From Leptolyngbyaceae cyanobacterium SM1_3_5 (GTDB taxonomy: Bacteria > Cyanobacteriota > Cyanobacteriia > Elainellales > Elainellaceae), in NCBI GenBank assembly GCA_012031475.1, contig JAAUTJ010000188.1, forward strand, positions 1 through 8,094: a stretch of 8,094 nt of DNA, read 5' to 3'. This document shows positions 1-5,474 of the stretch, in pieces. The position numbers and the translations under genes are program-made. The notes beneath the pieces are model-generated. The model had not been told where the DNA came from and ran no database searches. It saw only the letters and a list, made by a program, of their open reading frames with translations. The first letter of the stretch is position 1. Each line of letters opens with the position of its first letter.

Positions 1-450
1 AAAACAAAACCTTTTTGTTTTGTTGTTGTCGATCGATCGACCCTGCAATCCAGTAGAAGCGGTGTAAGGTTTTGGCAATTCTTCTTTCAATTCGGTGATT
101 TGTTTGTAGCGCTTCAATAGCCAGGGACAAGTCACCCAAACGATCGGTTGCCCCGGACAGAAAACAGGAAGCCAAACGATCGAAGCATATTCAAATTTCA
201 CCTTTGCTTCGGTTGTGTCTGAACTGTCTTTTTGTTACTGATTTCCGTACCAGAAATGCTCTTTGTCAGCAGGCGCATTCGATCGCATATCTGCCCGAAA
301 TCGACCGCGAATTGAGCTGCCGGGAATAATGCCTGTTTGCGTAAACTGATCGCGAAAAATTAAGTTCAAGTTGCCCGTTTCTTCCCCGGCACTTGCGCCC
401 ACATGAAGCGGTGCAAGCGTTTCAATTAAACCGTAAGCACGTTTGTACAT
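1..450 (-). pseudogene. cmr4: Cmr4 (Cas7-type RAMP backbone subunit), partial, interrupted by an in-frame stop
   Basis: Backbone subunit of the type III-B effector complex, which binds crRNA and in the family cuts target RNA. The N-terminus reads ETLAPLHVGASAG and then IIPGSSIRGRFR, the family's first strand plus the glycine-rich RAMP loop. The ATG at 448-450 lies directly against the cmr3 stop and has GGAG eight bases upstream. Codon 72 is TAA (235-237), yet the same frame stays open from there to the window edge and remains Cmr4-like (KFEYASIVWLPVFCPGQPIV, then TCPWLLKRY). There is no frame change, so this is a point nonsense codon, CAG-TAA-CAA, in a Gln/Lys-rich loop. The gene continues beyond base 1. 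Residue 29 is Asn where I align the catalytic Asp of characterised Cmr4. Family assignment is firm; whether the full protein is made is not known. Confidence 0.85.
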
Positions 451-1506
451 TTAAGCGACTCCAATTGATTCAGATGTTGATATGCAGGGCAAAGGTAAGG
501 CCAAACCACAGCCCCAACGGTTGAGGAAAACGCCTTCTTTGGGAAACCAATCGTCCTGCCATTTGTGCCATGCAGACTTCTCTTCTGGCGTGATGTAAAC
601 TGTCCCTGCTGCGATCGAATAGCGCCCCCGCGATAGTCGTTTTGGCTTGCTTGGATCAGAGCCACCAAAGCGATAGCGAAACGGCGTTGGTCGCTCAGTC
701 AAAACGGTAACTGCATCGCCCCAAGCAGGCGGATAACGATAGGACAAACGGTTTGATCCCCAAATCGCAGGCGTGATCAGGGCGAAGCTTTTTCCAACAG
801 GTCGATCGAGCAATTTTTGTGTTTCTAAACTAAGAGTTTCACAGCGGACATTTGCCAAGTGACCTTCACCCCCAAAGCGATACCAGCCGTTTTCAATTTC
901 CAGACTGGAGAGGTAAACTAAACAAACTTCAGGATGAAGCTGCACCGAGTTTTCCAGAAACAATCTGCCATCAACGGTATGACGCTGATCGGTTTGTAGT
1001 TCCGGGTGCAAATGTGGCAGAAATTCCCAAGATTTGTCGTGAACTTCTACAGATTTGATATTGCCAGATTCAAGCTGCTTCCAGTCACGAATTGCCACCC
1101 AAGATTTGCGATCGAATTTACCAACGGGCAGTTCTCCTTGGCGATTTTGCCACTGCTGATAGTCTGCTTGAAATTGTAGAAAGTCGGTGATTTTTCCAAC
1201 TCGCAGTTTGCCTGGTTCTGGAATGGGATCAAGCCATGCTGTTAAGAAATTGAACGGCGTTGGCACATAGAAATTTTGGGGCGCTTTGTCTTTTGCCCAA
1301 AACGGCCCTGCCAGCTTTAGCGATCGAAACTCTTCTGAATTGGGCTTTTGTTCCGCATAATGAGCCGCCACCAATCCAGATACCGTAGCAGCACTCGGCG
1401 GAAAGTTTTCGCCCGATCGCCCCACCAAGTTATCAGGTGAAAGAAATGCGCCCGCGCTTCCATAGAGCAACCCCAGCGGCTCGATCGAAATTAAATATTT
1501 GAACAT
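451..1506 (-). CDS. cmr3: Cmr3 (Cas5-type RAMP subunit of the type III-B complex)
   Basis: A 351-residue protein of normal length for Cmr3, the subunit that caps the crRNA 5' handle beside Cas10 at the foot of the Cmr complex. The N-terminus has the Cmr3 pattern of a first strand IEPLGLLYG followed by NFPPSAATVSGLVAAHY, where the P-x-x-T-x-x-G turn is characteristic. The middle holds FYVPTPFNFL and the C-terminal half a glycine-rich RAMP-like segment YRFGGEGHLANV, ending in WGCGLALPLP. The ATG at 1504-1506 lies inside the last codons of cas10 (16-base overlap) and the stop abuts the cmr4 start, so the three genes are translationally coupled in one minus-strand operon. No lesions seen. Confidence 0.9.
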   Translation of the reverse strand: MFKYLISIEPLGLLYGSAGAFLSPDNLVGRSGENFPPSAATVSGLVAAHYAEQKPNSEEFRSLKLAGPFWAKDKAPQNFYVPTPFNFLTAWLDPIPEPGKLRVGKITDFLQFQADYQQWQNRQGELPVGKFDRKSWVAIRDWKQLESGNIKSVEVHDKSWEFLPHLHPELQTDQRHTVDGRLFLENSVQLHPEVCLVYLSSLEIENGWYRFGGEGHLANVRCETLSLETQKLLDRPVGKSFALITPAIWGSNRLSYRYPPAWGDAVTVLTERPTPFRYRFGGSDPSKPKRLSRGRYSIAAGTVYITPEEKSAWHKWQDDWFPKEGVFLNRWGCGLALPLPCISTSESIGVA

Positions 1507-3170
1507 AGGTGAAAGCCTAATTTTGCCAGATTGCTGATCCAGTCGTTCACAGCCTGATGCACTTTTTTGAGGTCCAGATTTCCGTCTTTGAGAAACAAGT
1601 TGCGATCGCCCAAAATCCCAGCCTTTTTTTCATCATCGTGATTCCACCAGCCGTTTTGCTCCACGTCAAAGGATTGATTAAATAGGCTGTAGAATTCTTG
1701 TCGATCGCTCTCCTGCCAGATTGAATCTGTAGAATGCTCGCGATCGAAATAAACATTGAGTAGCGCGATCGCGACTTCAACCTGATCGCCTCGAAAAGCG
1801 TGGCGAGAATCGAGAACGGCGACATCATTGTAAAAGTGAACCCAGTCTTGCTTGCCGTCTTGCGGGTCGCGATAGTCTTGCAAAACTGGCAGAAATCGCC
1901 AGGGGCAAGTCCATTCTAGGTAAGTGCCGCTGTTGAATAAAACTCGTAGGGCAATGCGATCGCGTCCTGATTTTTTGGCGTGGCTTTCTGCCTCGTTGCA
2001 GTGCTGCAAAACATCTCGCTGAGGCACTTTTGGCGCAGCCCAAACAAAGCCAACGCTAACCGTAATTGGCTGTCGATGCTGCTGCCAGAACTGGGGAAAC
2101 TGCTGGAGCCAATCGACACATTCAGAAGCGGTTAATTCCTTTTGGGTTGTTTCGGCTGAACGAGGGGGTTCACGATATAAAACGCCCAAGAAATCGTCGC
2201 CGCCTGCGTAGATGACTCGGCCTTCTCGATCGATCGCTTTTGCGTCTTTTTTCTTAGGAAGCCATTTTTTGAAGTCTTTTCCCCAGTTCATAATGGCTCG
2301 ACTGAAGGCATGACGTTCCTGTTCGTTTAAGCCAGATAAATATTTGCCCATGCGATCGCCATCGCCCTTAAACCAGCCTGTCCAGCTATCTTCCTCATAC
2401 CGATTTAGAGTCTTAAAGCTTTCTGGAATCTCCACTTTTACCTGCAAATCAGCCGTCACTTGCTCATAGGTAGTCAGGCGTTTGATTAGTTCGGGAATGC
2501 TGAGATATTCTTGACGAATTTCGGCTTCGTTTTCCTTTTCAATTTTGCCGATCGAGCCTTCTAGTTTTTGCCTGAGCGCATCGTAGAACTCTTTGATTTC
2601 TACTTCGTCCGACTTGAGCGATCGCTCTTTCGCGCTGACAATTCGATTCATTCCCGGCCAAGCGATGCCATCTGCGCCGGATAGCGTTGAGCTTTCGCCT
2701 GTCCAGTTGATGCCTGTCCAGTCGCGAGATTGTTTGACTGCACCAAGATTTTGGCAGGCTTGATCGATCGATTCACCTGTTGCTGAAAAGAATTCCCAAG
2801 CGTGATCGATCCACAAATTCCAGTCGCGTTTCCAGTGATATTCAAACTCATTAAGTTCGGCTTCAATCCAGCAGCGGCAATGGTTAGCCAGTCGTTTCCA
2901 AGCGGTGTCTAATGCTGCTTTGGCTTCGGTTTGAAACTCTCCTCGAATGATCAAATAGTTGGGTGTGCCCTGAGTCAAATTGAGAATGGCGGGAGAGATG
3001 ACTCGATCGCGAAGCGCTCCCGAAACGGTATCGCCCGCTTGTAAACAAATGGCGTGAGACAAATAGGACAAAATGAACGAACTGCCGTAGAGGTCGCGGA
3101 GTTTGCGGGATTTTTCGATGAAGCCTTGAACTGGGGCAAAGGTGACGGCGGTATAGCGTGCATCTGGCAT
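1491..3170 (-). CDS. cas10: Cas10/Cmr2, HD-less, with intact GGDD palm (cyclic oligoadenylate synthase)
   Basis: Signature large subunit of type III CRISPR; on target RNA binding, family members convert ATP to cyclic oligoadenylates. The protein (559 residues) opens directly with the first palm-like domain, FAPVQGFIEKSRKLRDLYGS at residues 11-30, so the N-terminal HD nuclease domain found in many Cmr2 proteins is absent. A metal-binding segment FKGDGDRMGKYLSG lies at 267-280, the catalytic GGDD at 323-326 (YAGGDDFLGV), and the rest of the palm follows (VSVGFVWAAP, EAESHAKKSGRDRIAL). The ATG at 3168-3170 has only a weak GAG upstream. First gene of the minus-strand operon, overlapping cmr3 by 16 bases. 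Without an HD domain its expected output is signalling only, which fits the CARF-domain gene transcribed divergently next to it. Confidence 0.93.
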   Translation of the reverse strand: MPDARYTAVTFAPVQGFIEKSRKLRDLYGSSFILSYLSHAICLQAGDTVSGALRDRVISPAILNLTQGTPNYLIIRGEFQTEAKAALDTAWKRLANHCRCWIEAELNEFEYHWKRDWNLWIDHAWEFFSATGESIDQACQNLGAVKQSRDWTGINWTGESSTLSGADGIAWPGMNRIVSAKERSLKSDEVEIKEFYDALRQKLEGSIGKIEKENEAEIRQEYLSIPELIKRLTTYEQVTADLQVKVEIPESFKTLNRYEEDSWTGWFKGDGDRMGKYLSGLNEQERHAFSRAIMNWGKDFKKWLPKKKDAKAIDREGRVIYAGGDDFLGVLYREPPRSAETTQKELTASECVDWLQQFPQFWQQHRQPITVSVGFVWAAPKVPQRDVLQHCNEAESHAKKSGRDRIALRVLFNSGTYLEWTCPWRFLPVLQDYRDPQDGKQDWVHFYNDVAVLDSRHAFRGDQVEVAIALLNVYFDREHSTDSIWQESDRQEFYSLFNQSFDVEQNGWWNHDDEKKAGILGDRNLFLKDGNLDLKKVHQAVNDWISNLAKLGFHLCSNI

Positions 3171-3448
3171 AGCTCAAATCAGGAAGTGCTTTGGGAATAG
3201 ATTAACCGAGGGCTGGAAGGGGGTATTTCCAAGGCGAGATTAACTAGAAGAAATCGCTTGAAGGCTGACGCAGCGTGCTATCAAACTGGCGCGATCGCTT
3301 GGCGCTAGTTTATCCCCACTTTCCGCGAGGTCAGTAGAATCCTAGAAAAATTTCGGTTTTGGCTGTGTCAATCTTTTTGGCTGTGTCAATCTTGATCAAT
3401 CCATCATTGCTTTTCGATCTTGTCGTCACCCCACCTGTAAGTCGCCCT
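3171..3448. promoter_or_regulatory. Divergent intergenic region between cas10 operon and CARF membrane gene
   Basis: This 278-base gap must hold the promoters for both directions, but I see no convincing -35/-10 pair on either strand. It contains a direct repeat AGATTAAC (3199-3206 and 3237-3244), a HIP1 octamer (3290-3297), a TAGAAT hexamer at 3335-3340 that could act as a plus-strand -10 without a good -35, and an 18-base perfect tandem duplication (3357-3392). If the CARF gene starts at a TTG codon (3359), the last 90 bases are coding. Confidence 0.5.
3357..3392. repeat. Perfect 18-base tandem duplication upstream of the CARF membrane gene
   Basis: The unit TTTTGGCTGTGTCAATCT occurs at 3357-3374 and again, with no mismatch, at 3375-3392. 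Eighteen bases is six codons, so the duplication keeps the frame of the downstream gene; if translated it gives a repeated Leu-Ala-Val-Ser-Ile hydrophobic segment. It may equally be an untranslated direct repeat near the promoter. Confidence 0.9.
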
Positions 3449-4303
3449 ATGCCAACCACTCCATCGCGCTTTGAAGGATTTTTCTCGCCTCGATCGCCCC
3501 TCGATTTCATTGGATTTGCGCTGCTTACGCAGACGCTAACCTGGTTTACGGATGGCAAGCCGATCGGGTTTGTGCTGGTGATGCTGTTTGCGATCGGCTG
3601 GTGGCTGCTGAATCGCTATCGCGATCGCCAACTGGCAAAGTCAACAAGACTGGTGATTCACAAAGAAGCGCCTCGTCCAGCCAGCGGCCTAGTTTTGCTG
3701 CTCAGTCCGTATGATCCGAAAAAACCTGAACTGAAAACTCCAAAAGTTCTCAATCCGCTGATCGATCGATTGCTGCAACCCGCTGTTGAACAGGCAGATT
3801 TTGAGGCGATTAATCTGTTTGGTTCTAATTTGCGTCCGCAGATCGAAGCGGTGAACTATCACTGGCAGCAGGGCGTTTTGCAGGAGATTTGGCTGATTGC
3901 CTCGGAAACCTATCCGGGCGGGCGCGGGTCGGAAGATGCGGCGGAAATTTTGGAGCGATATTTGCGCTGGCAGTATGACGATCGCGAAGCGCTCCCGGAA
4001 CGGTATCGCCAAATCAAAATTCACCGTCAGGGGCTGGTGGTGAAAGATTATGACTATCGCGGCTTGTGGCAGTTGGGCGAGCAGATTTTTCGCCAGTCGG
4101 CCTACAAAGACGAGGCGATCGCGGTCGATGTGACGGGCGGCACGAAGATGATGAGCGTGGCGATCGCGATGGCCTGCATTCCACCCAACCGCCGGATGCA
4201 GTACATGGATGCTCAGCGCGACTGGCAGGGCAATCCGATCGCGCAAGGCGAACTGACGCCTGTTGCGATCGACATTGACCCGATTTTGTACCTGCCGGAT
4301 TAG
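3449..4303 (+). CDS. Membrane-anchored CARF-domain protein, candidate cyclic-oligoadenylate effector
   Basis: A 284-residue protein from the ATG at 3449. Two hydrophobic stretches come first (about residues 18-33 and 38-55, the second being IGFVLVMLFAIGWWLL), followed by a basic segment RYRDRQLAK, as expected for the cytoplasmic side of a membrane anchor. The rest looks like a CARF (Rossmann-like) sensor: first strand and loop GLVLLLSPYDP (80-90), a middle EIWLIASETYPGGRG, and the ligand-loop signature VDVTGGTKMMSVAIAMA, with GGTK at 230-233, near the C-terminus. No HEPN, nuclease or protease motif is seen, so any output must act through the membrane part. It is divergent from cas10, whose product would make the ligand. 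The architecture resembles Cam1, a known type III membrane CARF effector, but this protein is longer and has at least two hydrophobic segments. The frame stays open upstream to 3338, with TTG at 3359 adding another hydrophobic stretch; neither start has a clear ribosome site. Confidence 0.8.
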   Translation: MPTTPSRFEGFFSPRSPLDFIGFALLTQTLTWFTDGKPIGFVLVMLFAIGWWLLNRYRDRQLAKSTRLVIHKEAPRPASGLVLLLSPYDPKKPELKTPKVLNPLIDRLLQPAVEQADFEAINLFGSNLRPQIEAVNYHWQQGVLQEIWLIASETYPGGRGSEDAAEILERYLRWQYDDREALPERYRQIKIHRQGLVVKDYDYRGLWQLGEQIFRQSAYKDEAIAVDVTGGTKMMSVAIAMACIPPNRRMQYMDAQRDWQGNPIAQGELTPVAIDIDPILYLPD

Positions 4304-4431
4304 GTGCGGTTGCCTTTTTCCACTTTTGCCAAAATCACGAGAGCTTTGTCAATGTCGCGAATCTTGATCGATCGCAGTGCAGTCAGGATCGATCGAATCA
4401 ACGCCACTTCATCATCGGAAAGTGTCACCAT
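4300..4431 (-). CDS. Small hypothetical protein (43 residues; 65 if a GTG start is used)
   Basis: Not a family I recognise. I chose the ATG at 4429-4431 because GGAGG sits eight bases upstream, the best ribosome-binding site in this part of the window; the frame also extends to a GTG at 4495-4497 with no such site. The product is a compact, probably helical protein with SDDEVALIRSILTALRS and RDIDKALVILAKVEKG. Its stop overlaps the stop of the CARF gene by four bases (tail to tail), and it is divergent from the next gene. The length and neighbour would suit one half of a small two-gene module such as a toxin-antitoxin pair, but nothing in the sequence proves that. Confidence 0.45.
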   Translation of the reverse strand: MVTLSDDEVALIRSILTALRSIKIRDIDKALVILAKVEKGNRT

Positions 4432-4538
4432 CTGTGATGCCTCCATAAGGCTGTCTGAAAGATTGAGCTTGCTTCGGATTATCGCATAGTGACGCACAAA
4501 CTCGCAAGTATTTTCGTCCCTAAACTAGCGGGCATGAC

Positions 4539-4745
4539 ATGATCGAAGGCATGGCACAGAAAAAACGCAACAAGGTTGAAATTCGGGCATACATCCCCAA
4601 AGAGCTAGATAAGCTGGTTCGATCGCTGGCAACGCTCCGGGATGAAACCTTGTCGGCTGTGATTGAGGAAAGCTTGGAGAACTGGATCACCCAAGACCAA
4701 AACTTACAGCTTAGAGACAAGCACAACCTGGACGAAATTGACTAG
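4539..4745 (+). CDS. Small ribbon-helix-helix-like protein (CopG-type, putative DNA-binding)
   Basis: A 68-residue protein. Residues 12-50 fit a ribbon-helix-helix fold: a short strand VEIRAYIPKELDKLVRSLA in which polar and hydrophobic residues alternate before a helix, then a turn and a second helix ETLSAVIEESLENWI. Such proteins dimerise and bind operators, often as antitoxins or autorepressors. The first ATG (4539) gives 68 residues and a second (4551) gives 64, starting MAQKKRNK; neither has a standard ribosome site. It lies between the CARF gene and the leader of array 1, so it could regulate the CRISPR locus or simply itself; this is inference. The acidic tail after residue 52 is probably disordered. 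Confidence 0.6.
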   Translation: MIEGMAQKKRNKVEIRAYIPKELDKLVRSLATLRDETLSAVIEESLENWITQDQNLQLRDKHNLDEID

Positions 4746-4825
4746 AGCCGAACAGGATTCAAGCTGATTGTTGAACTTCACACCGCCCCAAACTAGCCCG
4801 ACCAAAACACAGAAACTCAAGCTGC

Positions 4826-4969
4826 CTCCACAGGTCGCCGATCGCCCCAAAGCCGCATTCTTTCGTTGACCTGTGGAGTTGCCTTGCTGTACAAGGGTTC
4901 TGGCCGACGCTCTAGACAAATTTCGCCCAGATGATAGACTATTTTTGACCGCAAAACCGACCTGTGGAG
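4826..4969. repeat. Three-part inverted/direct repeat in leader 1 (GACCTGTGGAG)
   Basis: CTCCACAGGTC at 4826-4836 is the exact reverse complement of GACCTGTGGAG at 4868-4878, and the latter recurs in direct orientation at 4959-4969. The first pair could form an 11-bp stem. The corresponding three positions in leader 2 carry a different but internally consistent version. Confidence 0.85.
4913..4940 (+). promoter_or_regulatory. Putative promoter of CRISPR array 1
   Basis: TAGACA (4913-4918) is one base from the -35 consensus; 16 bases later comes TAGACT (4935-4940), preceded by TG with one base between, an extended -10 pattern. The same TGnTA.ACT is found at the equivalent place in leader 2, which supports it. 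Transcription would start near 4947, about 70 bases before the first repeat. Confidence 0.45.
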
Positions 4970-5016
4970 TTTCACCGCTCAGACCTCGCTCTAGGCAAGG
5001 CTCGATAGGAGGGTGA

Positions 5017-5351
5017 GTTTCCCGATTTACTCAAATCGGATTAGTTGAAAACGGAACAACGGATAATCGTTGCGTCACTCGGATTGACAGTTTCCCGATT
5101 TACTAAAATCGGATTAGTTGAAAACACGATCAAAGTTGTCGTCCCATTTCCGTTAGGAGAGAGGGTTTTCCGATTTACTCAAATCGGATTAGTTGAGAAC
5201 GCAAGAGATGCCACGAAGAAGAAATCTCTTCCTGTGACATCCGTTTCCCGATCGCCTCATCGGATTAGTTGAAAACAAGAACTCTCTTCCCGTGACATCG
5301 CGTTGCAGGCGGAAAAGGTTTCTCGATCGCCTCATCGGATTAGCTAGAAAC
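5017..5351 (+). CRISPR. CRISPR array 1 (five repeats, four spacers), degenerate at its distal end
   Basis: Repeats lie at 5017-5052, 5090-5125, 5165-5200 (36 bases each), 5243-5276 and 5318-5351 (34 bases each). Spacers are 5053-5089 (37), 5126-5164 (39), 5201-5242 (42) and 5277-5317 (41), lengths usual for type III. The repeat carries a palindrome CCGATTT-ACTC-AAATCGG and ends GTTGAAAAC, so the crRNA 5' handle would be TTGAAAAC. Repeat 2 differs from repeat 1 by one loop base and repeat 3 by two bases. Repeats 4 and 5 have the centre CGCCTC and a stem of only five pairs, and repeat 5 also has a changed end (GCTAGAAAC). Beyond it, 5353-5376 ends GGTTAGAAAC and looks like a remnant of a sixth repeat. 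Transcription is rightward, from leader 1. Confidence 0.95.
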
Positions 5352-5381
5352 TGATCCGATCGAACTGGTTAGAAACCCAAA

Positions 5382-5420
5382 AAAAGCGATCGCTCACTTT
5401 TGAGAAGTGCGATCGCTTTT
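5382..5420 (+). terminator. Hairpin terminator-like element built from two HIP1 palindromes
   Basis: The left arm 5382-5399 (AAAAGCGATCGC then TCACTT) pairs with the right arm 5405-5420 (AAGTGCGATCGCTTTT) with a single bulged base and a five-base loop, followed by TTTTCT. It sits 30 bases after the last array repeat and 55 before the rt-cas1 start, so it would stop array 1 transcripts. Because the stem is nearly symmetrical, with A-run and T-run on opposite sides, it could work in both directions. Confidence 0.7.
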
Positions 5421-5474
5421 CTCCGTTGGTTTACCGTATTCAGCAAAATCGGGCGTGAAAGCAAAACGCCAAAA

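Larger units (their letters stand above)
4810..5016 (+). promoter_or_regulatory. CRISPR leader 1
   Basis: An AT-richer non-coding stretch directly upstream of array 1. It is clearly paralogous to the 196 bases before array 2: both begin CAGAAAC.CAA, share GCATTC..TCGTT, TACAAGG.TTCT.GCC and CGCTC.AGGC, and end GGTGA against the first repeat. Orientation follows from the intact repeats lying next to it and the degenerate ones farthest away. It contains three copies of an ACCTGTGG element and a likely -10 box. The 64 bases between the upstream gene's stop and 4810 show nothing recognisable. Confidence 0.8.

Noticed and set aside
3689..4246. 185-residue open frame on the minus strand opposite the CARF gene
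   Set aside because: It is Arg/His/Pro-rich with no recognisable motif and lies wholly antisense to a frame with clear CARF features; a shadow.
5045..5272. Plus-strand open frame through array 1
   Set aside because: It consists of repeat and spacer sequence; repeated ENAR-like words come from the CRISPR repeat.
5400..5474. Possible 25-residue N-terminal extension of RT-Cas1 from a TTG
   Set aside because: It would start inside the terminator-like hairpin, and the ATG at 5475 begins a typical RT N-terminus.
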